Positions 1-10,503 are shown, numbered from the stretch's first letter. The stretch: DNA of 53,521 bases from Gammaproteobacteria bacterium (GCA_024640085.1 JAHEFR010000019.1:1-53521), one strand, 5' to 3'. A program made the numbers and translations. Notes: a model not told the origin generated them from the sequence alone.

Positions 1-212
1 TCGTCCAGGAGACCCTCCAGGTCGCGGACGAAAAACTGGACCGGCTGGCGCTCCATACGCGCCCGGAGCGCCGACTGGTGTTGCAGGATCGGGATCGGGC
101 AGGCGCCGAAGGAACCGTGGTTCAGGAATGTCACCTTGGGGTCCAGTGACCAGCGATAACGGATCGCGTTCAGGGTCCTGGCGTCGCCGATCGGCGGACG
201 TGGAGTCTCCAT
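1..212 (-). CDS. Class V aminotransferase, N-terminal part (runs off the left edge)
   Basis: Reading leftward from an ATG at 212 gives 70 codons with no stop before the window edge. The protein begins [14 protein letters not shown] and has [11 protein letters not shown] at about residues 29-39. That motif is typical of the N-terminus of PLP-dependent class V aminotransferases of the isopenicillin-N-epimerase / cysteine-desulfurase-like group. The PLP lysine lies outside the window, so the exact reaction cannot be decided. The gene is on the same strand as the cupin gene starting at 635 and lies 57 bases downstream of it, so the two could be co-transcribed. The motif is seen directly; the subfamily is inferred. 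Confidence 0.82.
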   Translation of the reverse strand, partial: METPRPPIGDARTLNAIRYRWSLDPKVTFLNHGSFGACPIPILQHQSALRARMERQPVQFFVRDLEGLLD

Positions 213-269
213 CGCTAGCCCTGTCTCCCGCGGCGCGGCGGCGTCGGCGAAGGATGCATCCCGCGCGCC

Positions 270-635
270 CTAGACCCAGACATCGTTTTCCGCCTGCAGC
301 GCACCTCCGGCCTCGCCGGTATTGACGACACCGCGCGGTTCGACGAGGAGTACATGGCATTCATTCTCCGCATAGGGCTTGTGCTCCGTTCCCCTGGGGA
401 CCACGCACATTTCGCCCTCGGACAGGTGGGTTACGCCGTCCCGGAACTCGATGCTCATTTCTCCCGCGATCACCAGGAACACTTCGTCCGTGTCCCGATG
501 GTCGTGCCAGACGAACTCGCCCCTGATCTTGGCAAGTTTGAACTGGTAGTCGTTCATCTCGGCGACGACGCGGGGCGACCACAGCCCGGAAAACCTGTCC
601 AGCTTGTCTCTGAGATTGACAACGTCAGATGGCAT
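270..635 (-). CDS. Small single-domain cupin protein
   Basis: This 121-residue protein has a clear cupin motif 1: G39, H44, H46, E51 and G58, with the expected spacing. Motif 2 follows around [12 protein letters not shown] (residues 74-85). The histidines and glutamate normally bind a divalent metal in a small beta-barrel. It resembles the mannose-6-phosphate-isomerase-like stand-alone cupins, many of which have no known substrate. There is no signal peptide, so it should be cytosolic. It lies just upstream of the class V aminotransferase on the same strand. The fold is solid; the function is unknown. The 208 bases between it and the divergent ABC gene hold no further gene and probably carry both promoters. 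Confidence 0.85.
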   Translation of the reverse strand: MPSDVVNLRDKLDRFSGLWSPRVVAEMNDYQFKLAKIRGEFVWHDHRDTDEVFLVIAGEMSIEFRDGVTHLSEGEMCVVPRGTEHKPYAENECHVLLVEPRGVVNTGEAGGALQAENDVWV

Positions 636-843
636 AGACCCGACCTCCAGCGTGACTGCTCACGCGCGAGTGTAACCCAGCCCGAAGAGATCGATTTCTA
701 CGCCCGGCCCTGAGCCCGAACCCGTCGTGGTCGACTGTCGTTCCGTGCGACACCGCGTCTACCTGGACCGTCGCTCCGCCAGGGCATCGGCTAGACTCGG
801 GGCGTGATGGCATCGATCCACCGACCGGAAAGGACGCGTTGAC

Positions 844-1566
<723 letters not shown>

Positions 1567-1572
1567 GCCGTC

Positions 1573-3936
1573 GTGCGTGCGCTGAACCGCAAACTGTTCC
1601 GCGAACTCTGGGAGATGAGCGGGCAGGCCCTGGCCATCGTCATGGTCATCGCCAGCGGGATCGCGACGTTCCTGATGTCCGTCACCACCCTGCAGGCGTT
1701 GCAGGATACCCGGGCCAGGTACTACGACAGTTACGAGTTCGCCGACGTGTTCGCATCCCTGACCCGGGCGCCGCGCACCCTGGGCGAGCGGATCGCGGAG
1801 ATACCTGGCGTGGACAAGGTGGAGTTGCGCGTGGTCGGCTCGGCCCAGGTCGACGTGCCCGGATTCACCGACCCGATTATCGGCCACCTGGTGGCCATAC
1901 CCGACAGCGGCCCGGTGTTGCTGAACCGGGTCCACCTGCGTCGCGGCCGGATGATCGAACCCTGGCGGGACGACGAGATACTGGTCAGCGAAGCCTTCGC
2001 CGAGGCTCACGGGCTGCTTCCGGGTGACTACCTCTCGGCAGTCATCAAGGGGACCCGCAAGAAGCTCAACATCGTCGGCGTGGCCTTGTCGCCGGAATAC
2101 ATCTACCAGATCGCTCCCGGCCGGGTGCTGCCAGACTTCCAGCGCTACGCGGTGATCTGGATGGGCCGCCGCGCCCTGGCGGCGGCCTACGAGATGGAGG
2201 ACGCATTCAATTCGGTCACTCTCGGGTTGTCGGCCGGGGCCAGCGTCCCCGCCGTCATCGAGCGCCTCGACCTGCTGCTGGAGCCCTATGGGGGTCTGGG
2301 CGCTTACGGCCGGGAGGACCAGATCTCTCACCGGTTCCTCAACGAGGAGTTCCGTCAGCTCAGGCAGACCTCCGGCCTGTTCTCCACGATCTTCCTGGCC
2401 GTCACGGCCTTCCTGCTGAACGTGGTCATCGCGAGATTGGTCAACACCCAGCGCGAGCAGATCGCGATCCTCAAGGCTTTCGGATACAGCAACCTGCAGA
2501 TCGGCTGGCACTACGTATCTCTGGTGCTGCTGATCGTGGGAGGCGGTACGACGGCCGGGACGGTGCTCGGCGCGTGGCTGGGGAGGGGCCTTAGCGAGCT
2601 GTACATGGACTACTACCGATTCCCGTTCCTGGACTACGGCGTCGATCCCGCCAATGTCATGTTTGCCGCCCTGGTGACCGGACTGGCCGCGGTGATGGGT
2701 ACCGTAGGCGCTGTGCGCCGGGCGGTAAGGCTGCCGCCGGCGGAAGCCATGCGGCCCGAGGCGCCGGAGGTCTACCGGCAGGCGATGGTGGAGCGCCTCG
2801 GTGCCGGGCGCTGGCTGGATCAGCCCAGCCGCATGATCCTGAGGCACCTGGAACGCCGCCCGATCAAGTCGTTTCTGACGGCGGCCGGCATCGCCATGGC
2901 CTGCGCCATCATGATGGTGGGGACATTCTTCACGGACTCCCTGGCCTACATGGTGTACGTGGAGTTCGACCTGGCCCAGCGGGAAGACATGTCGGTGGCA
3001 TTCTTCGAGCCGACTTCACGTCGTGTCGTCCATGACCTCCAGGCCATGGAGGGGATCCGCCACGTGGAGCCATTCCGCTCGGTGGCGGTCCGCCTGCGGG
3101 CCGGCCCGCGCACCTACCGGACAAGCATCCTCGGCTACGAACCGGACGCGGTGCTGCATCGCGCCCTCGACGAGAGGCAGCGCCCTCTGGCCTTGCCGGA
3201 CGCAGGCCTGCTGCTGACCGAACAGCTGGCAGAGATCCTGGGCGTCGGACCAGGTGAAGACGTGGTCGTGGAGGTGCTGGAGGGCAAGCGGACGACGCGG
3301 GTCACGCCAGTGGTCGGGACGGTGCGGCAGTACATTGGCATCGGTGCCTATATGACCATTGACGGACTCAACCGTCTGATCGACGAGGGGGAGGCGATCT
3401 CGGGCGCATTCGTCAGCATCGACCAGGCCTTCCGCGACGCCATCTACCGCGAGATCAAGGAAATGCCCCGGATCGCCAGCACCGAGGCCGCGGACGCCAG
3501 GGTGCAGAACTTCTGGCAGTCCATGGGGGACTTTCTGCTCACCTATATGAGCTTCATCAGCGCACTGTCCGGAGCCATCGTCTTCGGTATCGTCTACAAC
3601 AGCGCCCGCATCGCCCTGGCGGAGCGCAGCCGCGAGCTGGCGAGCCTGCGGGTGCTCGGGTTCACGCGCGCCGAGGCCTCGTACATTCTTCTGGGGGAGC
3701 TCGGCCTGCTGACCCTGGTGGCGATCCCGCCCGGATTCCTGGTCGGTCACCGGCTGTGCCGGTGGCTGATCGACAACATGCCCCACGAGCTGTTCCAGAT
3801 CCCCCTGGTGGTGGAGCCGGACACCTACGCCCTGGCCGCCACCGTGGTGCTCGTCTCCGCCGCGATCTCCGGCCTGGTGGTTCGGCGGCGGGTGGATCGG
3901 CTCGACCTGGTAGCCGTGCTGAAGACGCGCGAATAG
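1573..3936 (+). CDS. FtsX-family ABC transporter permease
   Basis: 787 residues starting at GTG. The layout is a first membrane segment at about 17-38, a large extracytoplasmic domain, then a three-helix FtsX block (roughly 265-400). A second copy of the same design follows: a helix near 435-455, an extracytoplasmic domain and a C-terminal FtsX block (about 655-780). The doubled MacB-like core fits the DevC / putative-ABC-permease group. With the ATPase upstream and the HlyD-type protein 9 bases downstream it should form a tripartite exporter or mechanotransmission machine. The partner outer-membrane channel is not in this window. The substrate is unknown. Confidence 0.9.
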   Translation: MRALNRKLFRELWEMSGQALAIVMVIASGIATFLMSVTTLQALQDTRARYYDSYEFADVFASLTRAPRTLGERIAEIPGVDKVELRVVGSAQVDVPGFTDPIIGHLVAIPDSGPVLLNRVHLRRGRMIEPWRDDEILVSEAFAEAHGLLPGDYLSAVIKGTRKKLNIVGVALSPEYIYQIAPGRVLPDFQRYAVIWMGRRALAAAYEMEDAFNSVTLGLSAGASVPAVIERLDLLLEPYGGLGAYGREDQISHRFLNEEFRQLRQTSGLFSTIFLAVTAFLLNVVIARLVNTQREQIAILKAFGYSNLQIGWHYVSLVLLIVGGGTTAGTVLGAWLGRGLSELYMDYYRFPFLDYGVDPANVMFAALVTGLAAVMGTVGAVRRAVRLPPAEAMRPEAPEVYRQAMVERLGAGRWLDQPSRMILRHLERRPIKSFLTAAGIAMACAIMMVGTFFTDSLAYMVYVEFDLAQREDMSVAFFEPTSRRVVHDLQAMEGIRHVEPFRSVAVRLRAGPRTYRTSILGYEPDAVLHRALDERQRPLALPDAGLLLTEQLAEILGVGPGEDVVVEVLEGKRTTRVTPVVGTVRQYIGIGAYMTIDGLNRLIDEGEAISGAFVSIDQAFRDAIYREIKEMPRIASTEAADARVQNFWQSMGDFLLTYMSFISALSGAIVFGIVYNSARIALAERSRELASLRVLGFTRAEASYILLGELGLLTLVAIPPGFLVGHRLCRWLIDNMPHELFQIPLVVEPDTYALAATVVLVSAAISGLVVRRRVDRLDLVAVLKTRE

Positions 3937-3945
3937 GATGGACCC

Positions 3946-5136
3946 ATGAAGAGCAAGCGCAGCATCGCCCTTGTCGCCCTGGCTGTCGTCGTCATCGGTG
4001 GCCTGGCCCTCGCATTCCGTCCGCGACCGGTGCCGGTGGACGTGGTGGAAGCCATCCGCGGCCCGCTGACCGTGACCGTCGAGGAGGAAGGCAAGACCCG
4101 GGTGATCGATCGGTACGTGGTGTCGGCGCCGGTGGCAGGCTTTGTGCGTCGGGTAGAGCTTGATGTGGGCGACCCGGTGGCCAAGGGAGACCCGCTCCTG
4201 ACTCTGGAGCCCCTGCGCTCTGACGTGCTCGATCCGCGCCGCCGGGCGGAGGCCGAGGCGCAGGTCCAGGCGGCCCGCGCCGCCTTGCTCGGCGCAGAAC
4301 AAAACGCCACCGCGGCGCTGGCGGACTCCCAGTACGCCGATACCGAGTTCCGCAGGAAGGAGAGGCTCCGCGCCGACGGCACCGTGTCGGAGGATGATCT
4401 GGACCGGGCCCGGGCCCAGGCCCTGACCGCCGCGGCCAGGTTGCGCTCGGCCCGGTTCGCGGTGGATGTGGCCCGCCACGAGCTGGAGGCGGCCAAGACG
4501 GCGCTGGAGTACTCCGCGGCCGAGGCCGGCAACCCGCCTGAAATGGTGTCCGTCACCTCCCCGGTGGGCGGCCGCGTGCTCGCTCTGGTGAGAGAGAGCG
4601 AGGGGGTGGTCAGTGCTGGAGCGGCGCTGATCGAGATCGGCGATCCCTCCAACCTCGAGGTCGAGGTGGACGTCCTTTCCATCGACGCGGTCAAGATCAC
4701 GCCGAACACGCCGGTCCGGTTCCTGCGCTGGGGTGGCGACGAGCCCTTGGAGGGCGTGGTCCGCGTCGTCGAGCCCACGGGATTCACAAAGGTCTCGGCC
4801 CTCGGGGTGGAGGAGCAGCGGGTGCTGGTGATCTCGGATATCACCTCCCCGAGGGAGGAATGGGAACGCCTCGGGGACGGCTATCGCGTCGAGGCCAGCT
4901 TCATCCTGTGGCACGGGGACGACGTGCTCCAGGTCCCTTCCAGCGCGGTGTTCCGCCAGGGAGACGGCTGGGCTGCCTTTGTGACGGAAGGAGACAGCGC
5001 CGTGGTGCGGCCGGTCGTCCCGGGACGGCGTACGGGGCTGGAGGTCGAGATCCGGGACGGGCTGGCGGCGGGCGATGAGGTCGTGATCCACCCGTCCGAC
5101 GAGGTATCCGACGGGGTCCGCATCCGCCGCCGCTAG
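3946..5136 (+). CDS. HlyD/MacA-type periplasmic adaptor subunit
   Basis: 396 residues, starting at an ATG preceded by AGGATGGACCC. A single N-terminal membrane anchor (about 5-22) is followed by a split barrel-sandwich domain: the first half is near VSAPVAGFVRRVELDVGDPV, the second near VTSPVGGRVLALV. Between them is an alanine-rich coiled coil (about 100-185). Beta-barrel and membrane-proximal domains follow, ending VSDGVRIRRR. This is the usual membrane-fusion-protein architecture bridging an inner-membrane ABC transporter to an outer-membrane channel. It is the last gene of the exporter operon and converges with the cyanophycin operon, leaving 7 bases between stops. Confidence 0.92.
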   Translation: MKSKRSIALVALAVVVIGGLALAFRPRPVPVDVVEAIRGPLTVTVEEEGKTRVIDRYVVSAPVAGFVRRVELDVGDPVAKGDPLLTLEPLRSDVLDPRRRAEAEAQVQAARAALLGAEQNATAALADSQYADTEFRRKERLRADGTVSEDDLDRARAQALTAAARLRSARFAVDVARHELEAAKTALEYSAAEAGNPPEMVSVTSPVGGRVLALVRESEGVVSAGAALIEIGDPSNLEVEVDVLSIDAVKITPNTPVRFLRWGGDEPLEGVVRVVEPTGFTKVSALGVEEQRVLVISDITSPREEWERLGDGYRVEASFILWHGDDVLQVPSSAVFRQGDGWAAFVTEGDSAVVRPVVPGRRTGLEVEIRDGLAAGDEVVIHPSDEVSDGVRIRRR

Positions 5137-5143
5137 CTCGGGA

Positions 5144-6853
5144 TCACGAGGTGGCGATGCCGGGATCCTGGTCTGCCGATAGATCACCGATCAGCGCCAT
5201 GACCCCGGCGATGTCCTCATGCACCAGCAGGATGGCGAGGTCGCCGGGTTTCAGCCAGGCCAGGGCTTCCCGGACCGCATCCCTCTCTTCCATGATATGG
5301 GATATCTGCTCCCCGGCCAGCCCGCTCGCCAGGAAGCTGTCCCTGAGCAGGCTCGCGACCTCTCCCTCGGCCCGACCGCGGGCGTAATGGGCCATCTCCT
5401 TGATCAGCACGCGATCCGGCCGCAGGCCGCAGGCGGCCAGGGCGAGCAGGCGGATGGCGTGGTCCCCGCGGTCTCCCGCCTGACCGATCATCACCAGCCT
5501 GCGTCCCGGGCAACCGAGCCCTTCCGCGAGTGATTGCAGGGCCCGGACCCCGTCCGGGTTATGGGCGAAATCCACGATGACGCTGGCGCCTCGGATCCGG
5601 AAGACGTTGCACCTGCCGGGATTCGCATCGGCCGTCGTCCCCCTGGCGGCTGCCAGGACAGCGTCCATGGGAACGCCGAGCGCATCGGCCAGGCCCATGG
5701 CCGCAAGACAGTTGGCCACGTTGTGCCGCGCGGCGCCGCCCACGGTCAGCGGCACCTCGGCCGCCCTGATCAGCGGCCGCCGGCCATGGCCTGTGACCTG
5801 TGTCAGATGGTCCCCTTCCAGCACGAAGGCCTTGTCGCCGCCGGCATCGCGAAACGCGGCGTCAATGGCCGCTGGATCGAGGCCAAACCACGTGACCGGG
5901 CAACGCAGGTCCGTGGCCCTGGCCACCAGGCGCGGGTCCCCGGCGTTGAGCACGGCCGTGCCGGCGGTCCCGAGGACACTGGTCACGATCCATTTGATAT
6001 CGGCCAGGGCCTCCAGGTCCCGGACGCCGAAGTCGTCCAGGTGGTCGGCGGCGACGTTCGTGATCACGCAGGCTTCGGCACTCTCGACGGCGACGCCGCG
6101 GCGAAGCAGGCCGCCCCGGGCCGTCTCCAGAACGGCGATCTCGACCCGCCGGTCCCTGAGTACCGCCCTGGCGCCCCCGGGCCCGGCGTAGTCCCCTTCC
6201 TCCAGGGTCCTGCCGTCGACGACGATGCGGTCGGTCGAACTGAGGCCCACGATCCTTCCTGCCGCTGCCGCCATGGCTGCCGCCATGCGGACGGTCGTAG
6301 TCTTGCCGTTGGTGCCGGTCACCAGACCCACGGGGATCGTGCCCAGTTCATCCCAGGGCACCTCCGCCGGCGGAGGGATCTCTCCCACGGGCCAGGTCCG
6401 GCTGAACCGGCCGAGACCCGCCGAGACACGGTCGTCGTCCGTCAGCACCGGTACCCCGTGATCGTGGGCAGCGTCGGCAAGTGCCGTCAGGGGCTGATTC
6501 GACTCTTCCTCGATCAGCCCGCTGATACGATCGGCGGCGGCGTCAAACGCCGGTTCGGGCCGGTCTCCGAGTCGGGACGCCGCCGCTTCGAAGGCCCAGT
6601 CGTTGATTTCCGTGGCTGCATAGAGCGCGTCGATGGGGGCGTCGAAACCGAGGCTGGCGCCGCCCGATACGCGGCGCACCCTCAAGGTTCGGTCGGACCA
6701 GCCCACGGCCGCCAGCATGCGGCGCGCGGCATCCTTCCACGCGGCCACGAAACTCTCCGTCTCGCCGGGGTCGAGAGCGACGTCGATGATCGCGCCGGGC
6801 CGGGCTGAGAGGATATTCGGCCCCGTCAATCGCCGGGAATCAAGCAGTTCCAT
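5144..6853 (-). CDS. Mur-ligase protein resembling cyanophycin synthetase without the ATP-grasp domain
   Basis: 569 residues. The Mur-ligase P-loop GTNGKTTT is at 180-187, followed by ETARGGLLRRG, an ITNVAADHLDDFG run and a C-terminal ligase domain with FAHNPDGVRAL. All of these have counterparts in the Mur half of the adjacent CphA. The first 160 residues are not ATP-grasp. They begin MELLDSRRLTGPN, and the GPN at 11-13 falls exactly where CphA also has GPN, so a trimmed CphA N-domain is plausible. It starts 16 bases after cphA stops and is the last gene of the operon. It probably ligates an amino acid to cyanophycin or a related peptide using ATP. That role is inference; the family is clear. 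Confidence 0.85.
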   Translation of the reverse strand: MELLDSRRLTGPNILSARPGAIIDVALDPGETESFVAAWKDAARRMLAAVGWSDRTLRVRRVSGGASLGFDAPIDALYAATEINDWAFEAAASRLGDRPEPAFDAAADRISGLIEEESNQPLTALADAAHDHGVPVLTDDDRVSAGLGRFSRTWPVGEIPPPAEVPWDELGTIPVGLVTGTNGKTTTVRMAAAMAAAAGRIVGLSSTDRIVVDGRTLEEGDYAGPGGARAVLRDRRVEIAVLETARGGLLRRGVAVESAEACVITNVAADHLDDFGVRDLEALADIKWIVTSVLGTAGTAVLNAGDPRLVARATDLRCPVTWFGLDPAAIDAAFRDAGGDKAFVLEGDHLTQVTGHGRRPLIRAAEVPLTVGGAARHNVANCLAAMGLADALGVPMDAVLAAARGTTADANPGRCNVFRIRGASVIVDFAHNPDGVRALQSLAEGLGCPGRRLVMIGQAGDRGDHAIRLLALAACGLRPDRVLIKEMAHYARGRAEGEVASLLRDSFLASGLAGEQISHIMEERDAVREALAWLKPGDLAILLVHEDIAGVMALIGDLSADQDPGIATS

Positions 6854-6869
6854 CCGGCCGCGCTCGGGG

Positions 6870-9674
6870 TCAGTCCGCCTCTTCCGGGTCCGGCGCGATC
6901 ATCACGCCGCGCTCGTCCCGAAGAAGTTTTTCCCCGGTCTCCGGTTGATAGGCCTCGTTTTCCATTTCCAGGGGCACGTAATTCGCTGGCTGGGAAACGG
7001 CCTCATGATCGACCGGCGAGGCCTCTCCCGGCTTGAAATAGATGATCTGTTTCCAGCATCGTTTGATCTGGTCGCCAAAGATCATCACCAGATCGCCGGA
7101 TCGCGCGCCGGCCAGGGCTGTATGGATGGATAGCTGCTCATCCGGCACTGCCTGGATGGCATCCCCCGCCACGCCGGCGTCGATCAGGGCCTCCCTCAGC
7201 ATCGCGGGCACCTCGCCGTCCGACCGGCCGCGACGGGAGTCGTCCTGCCGGCATATATAGGTGTCGAAATGGCCAGCCGCCGCCTTCGCGATCTCCCGGA
7301 TGTCCTCGTCCCGCCGGTCGCCCGGCGCGGCGAGCACTACGATCTTTCTGCCCGGCTCGCCCAAGCGCTCGACGAGGTCGCTCATGGTCCTCACCGCCGC
7401 GGGATTGTGGGCGTAATCGAGGATCACCTTGAATGGCAGCTCGGTGAAGATATTCATCCGTCCGGGCGCCTGGAAGAAGGTCGTGTCGAAGGTCCTCAGT
7501 CCCTGGCGGATATTCTCGAGATTGATACCCAGGCTGAACGCGAGACCGGCGGCGAACATGCCGTTCTGGACGTTGTGAAGGGCCTTGCCCTCCAGGGTCG
7601 CGGGGATCAGGTGGGTCCAGAGCAGCGGAATGTGGCTGCCGTTGTCGTAGATGGTGATCATGTCGCCGTTGAAGCCCTTCTCCAGGACCACGGCGCGGCC
7701 GCCCGCGCGCACGTGCTCCTTCACCAGGCCGTGCTCCGGGTTCATGGTCACGTAGCAGACGTGGCGGGCCTCGGTGTGAGCCGCCATCTTCAGGCAGTAG
7801 CTGTTATCGGCGTTCAGGACCGCCGTGTCCTGGGCGACCTCGATCGGAATGCGCTTGATCTCCGCGAGCTGTTCCAGGGTGTCGATGCCCTTCAGGCCGA
7901 GATGGTCGGAGCTGACGTTGATGCACGCGGCCACGTTGCATTTCTCGTAGCCGAGCCCGTTGCGAAGCAGCCCGCCTCGGGCGGTCTCCATGACAGCGGC
8001 GTCGATGGTCGGATCCCTCAGGATCATCTGGGCGGAGCGCGGGCCGGTCATGTCGCCCTCCACGCTCAGGTTGCCGTCGATATAGACGCCGTCGCTGCTG
8101 GCCAGGCCCACTGTGTGACCAGCCATCTTCATGATGTGCGCCAGCATGCGGGAGGTCGTGGTCTTGCCGTTTGTCCCGGTCACCGCGGCGATGGGCACGC
8201 GGCTCGGCGTACCCGGCGGGAACAGCATCTCGATCACCGGGCCCGCCACGTCACGCGGCGTGCCCTCGCTGGGCGCCACGTGCATCCGGAAGCCGGGCCC
8301 GGCGTTGATCTCGCAGATGGCGCCGCCGGTGTCCCGGTAGGACTTGCTGATGTCCGCGGTCAGGAAGTCCACTCCGCCGATGTCGAGGCCGATGCCCTTG
8401 ATGGCGCGGATCGCCATCTCCCGGTTATCGGGATGGATGATGTCCGTGACGTCCACGGCGGTGCCGCCGGTCGACAGGTTACCGGTGGAGCGGAGGTAGA
8501 CCACCTCGCCGTCCTCGGGGATCGTTTCCGGCGTGTATCCCTTCTGGGACAGCAGGCGCAAGGCCTGGTGGTCCAGCTCCAGCCGGGTGAGCACCTTCTC
8601 ATGCCCGATGCCGCGGCGGGGGTCGCGGTTCGTCTCCTCCACCAGTTCGCCGACCGTGTGCTTCCCGTCTCCGACCACGTGGCCCGGCACCCGCTTGGCG
8701 GCAGCGACAAGTTCGCCGTCGATTACCAGCAGACGGTGGTCGAGACCGTCGATAAAGCGTTCCACGACCACCGCCCGACCGTGTTCCCGCGCCTTCTCGA
8801 AGGCCGTTTCCACGTCCTCTGCCGTCGACATTCCGATAGAGACGCCTCGCCCGTGGTTGCCGCTCAGCGGCTTGACCACCACCGGGTAGCCGATCTTCTC
8901 CGCCGCGCGCACCGCCGCTCTCCCGTTGTAGACGAGACGCTGCTCCGGTACGGGCAGCCCCAGGTCCCGCAGGAGCGCATTGGTCTCTTCCTTGTCCGAG
9001 GCCAGGTCCACGGCGATGTTGCTGGTATTGCCCGTGGTCGTGGCCTGTATCCGCCGCTGATACTTGCCGTGGCCAAACTGCACCAGGCTGTAGCGGTTGA
9101 GCCGGATCCAGGGGATATCCCGCGCCTCCGCGGCCCGGACGAGGGAGCCTGTGCTCGGGCCCAGCGCCCGGTTCTGTGCATAGCGGATGAATTCGTCCCG
9201 TGCCTCGAGGAAGTCCCAGTCCTCGGCGGGGGCCTCCTCGGGGCGGAGGTCCGCCGGGAGAAGCCGGTGCAGGAGGTCCAGTCCCAGCCTGCCGGCCTCT
9301 CGGCCGACCTCCTGATCCCGGTACTGGAACACGACCGTGTACTGCCCGGGATGGTCGGCGACGGACCGGGTGCGGCCGAAACTCACCGGATATCCGGCGA
9401 CGCACTGGAGTTCGAGGACCACGTGCTCCAGCACATGCCCGAGCCACGTGCCCTCGTCCTCCCGCATCCGACGCAGGAAGCCACCGGCGGTGTCGTAGGA
9501 GCAGGTATGGTCACCCAGACCCGGGAGCGCGGCCACCAGCCCGTCTATGAAAGGTCCGCCGAGTCTGGCGGTTGGCCATTTCTCCAGCGTTCCCAGGTCG
9601 ATGACATGGCGGATGACCGGAAAGTTGGCATACAGGTTGGGGCCAATGTAGACATTGGTGGATAGTACTTTCAT
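6870..9674 (-). CDS. cphA: Cyanophycin synthetase
   Basis: 934 residues. CphA makes multi-L-arginyl-poly-L-aspartate, adding Asp and Arg with ATP. Domain order: N-domain (1-160, with GPN at 11-13 and EHVVLELQ at 83-90); ATP-grasp (about 220-480, with VVKPLSGNHGRG near 266-277 and EINAGPGFRMHVAPSEG); Mur ligase from P-loop GTNGKTTT (500-507) to the C-terminus. I start at the ATG at 9674, because residues from there match the family N-terminus (MKVLSTNVYIGPN); a longer open frame upstream is only the shadow of cphB. The start lies one base after the cyanophycinase stop, so the two are translationally linked. The length is slightly above the usual 870-900. Confidence 0.95.
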   Translation of the reverse strand: MKVLSTNVYIGPNLYANFPVIRHVIDLGTLEKWPTARLGGPFIDGLVAALPGLGDHTCSYDTAGGFLRRMREDEGTWLGHVLEHVVLELQCVAGYPVSFGRTRSVADHPGQYTVVFQYRDQEVGREAGRLGLDLLHRLLPADLRPEEAPAEDWDFLEARDEFIRYAQNRALGPSTGSLVRAAEARDIPWIRLNRYSLVQFGHGKYQRRIQATTTGNTSNIAVDLASDKEETNALLRDLGLPVPEQRLVYNGRAAVRAAEKIGYPVVVKPLSGNHGRGVSIGMSTAEDVETAFEKAREHGRAVVVERFIDGLDHRLLVIDGELVAAAKRVPGHVVGDGKHTVGELVEETNRDPRRGIGHEKVLTRLELDHQALRLLSQKGYTPETIPEDGEVVYLRSTGNLSTGGTAVDVTDIIHPDNREMAIRAIKGIGLDIGGVDFLTADISKSYRDTGGAICEINAGPGFRMHVAPSEGTPRDVAGPVIEMLFPPGTPSRVPIAAVTGTNGKTTTSRMLAHIMKMAGHTVGLASSDGVYIDGNLSVEGDMTGPRSAQMILRDPTIDAAVMETARGGLLRNGLGYEKCNVAACINVSSDHLGLKGIDTLEQLAEIKRIPIEVAQDTAVLNADNSYCLKMAAHTEARHVCYVTMNPEHGLVKEHVRAGGRAVVLEKGFNGDMITIYDNGSHIPLLWTHLIPATLEGKALHNVQNGMFAAGLAFSLGINLENIRQGLRTFDTTFFQAPGRMNIFTELPFKVILDYAHNPAAVRTMSDLVERLGEPGRKIVVLAAPGDRRDEDIREIAKAAAGHFDTYICRQDDSRRGRSDGEVPAMLREALIDAGVAGDAIQAVPDEQLSIHTALAGARSGDLVMIFGDQIKRCWKQIIYFKPGEASPVDHEAVSQPANYVPLEMENEAYQPETGEKLLRDERGVMIAPDPEEAD

Positions 9675-9675
9675 G

Positions 9676-10503
9676 TCAGACTTCCCCCCCCGCGTGCGCC
9701 TCCCGGCTGTTGATATCGAATTCGCCCCCGGACACCAGGATATGGAGTCTGACGCCGATGAGGCTGACCGGATCGCTGCGGTGCGCCCTGTCCATGGACG
9801 AATAAGTGATGCCGGAGGGGTCCACAATGGTGAGGCCCCCGCTGCCGACCACTTCCAGACCATTGTCGGGCGTGATGAATGCCGCGGTGTCTTCGTCCAG
9901 GCCCACGCCGACGGCGAAGGGGTTGTAGGCCAGCGCAGTCAGGAGCCGTCCCAGCCGGTCCCTCTGGCGGAAATGCTGGTCGATGATGACGTGATTGGTC
10001 AGTCCGAGCCCCGGCGCCAGGGTCACCATGTCCGGGGTCGGCGTAGACCCCTCGTAACCGCCCGCGATCATGTGTTCCGGCAGGAACGCCGCCCCCGCCG
10101 AGGTGCCGGCTACATGCATGCCGGCGGCATTGCGCTTGCGGATCAGCTTTGCAACCTCGGTGCCGCCGAGAGTGGTTGACAGCCTGAGCTGATTGCCGCC
10201 AGTGAGGAAGATCCCGTCCGCCTGTTCGATAGCCTCCAGATTGTCCCGGGAATTGCATTCAGAACGGGTAGCCATGGGCAGCACTTCTGCTCGCCGGACA
10301 CCCAGCTTGCGGAACAGGCGCCGGTAGTGCGGGCCTGTGTCCTCGAGTTCCGAAGCGGTGGGGATGATGGCGATACGGGCCGCATCGCCCCCGCAGATTT
10401 CCAGGAAGCGAGCCAGGATCTCCGGGTTGTGCAGCTTGTTCTCGGCGCCGCCGATGGGGACGATGAATCCCCGCCGGGTGCCTGCCGGCGGCCTGGATGG
10501 CAC
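9676..10503 (-). CDS. cphB: Cyanophycinase
   Basis: 275 residues, a peptidase S51-type serine hydrolase that cuts cyanophycin to beta-Asp-Arg dipeptides. The nucleophile motif GTSAGAAF is visible around residues 134-141, preceded by FLTGGNQLRL, a usual S51 feature. The start is GTG at 10503 with GGGAGAAC eight bases upstream, a good ribosome site. It has no signal peptide, so it should be intracellular and act on the cell's own store. It is the first recognised gene of the operon cphB-cphA-Mur ligase, putting breakdown and synthesis under one promoter. The dipeptidase that would finish the breakdown is not in this window. Confidence 0.93.
   Translation of the reverse strand: MPSRPPAGTRRGFIVPIGGAENKLHNPEILARFLEICGGDAARIAIIPTASELEDTGPHYRRLFRKLGVRRAEVLPMATRSECNSRDNLEAIEQADGIFLTGGNQLRLSTTLGGTEVAKLIRKRNAAGMHVAGTSAGAAFLPEHMIAGGYEGSTPTPDMVTLAPGLGLTNHVIIDQHFRQRDRLGRLLTALAYNPFAVGVGLDEDTAAFITPDNGLEVVGSGGLTIVDPSGITYSSMDRAHRSDPVSLIGVRLHILVSGGEFDINSREAHAGGEV

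Noticed and set aside
7269-9665. 798-codon plus-strand frame opposite cphA
   Set aside because: Antisense shadow; cphA on the minus strand has full ATP-grasp and Mur motifs.
9675-9863. N-terminal extension of cphA
   Set aside because: It lies in the antisense-frame space of cphB and has no CphA resemblance; the ATG at 9674 gives the family N-terminus.
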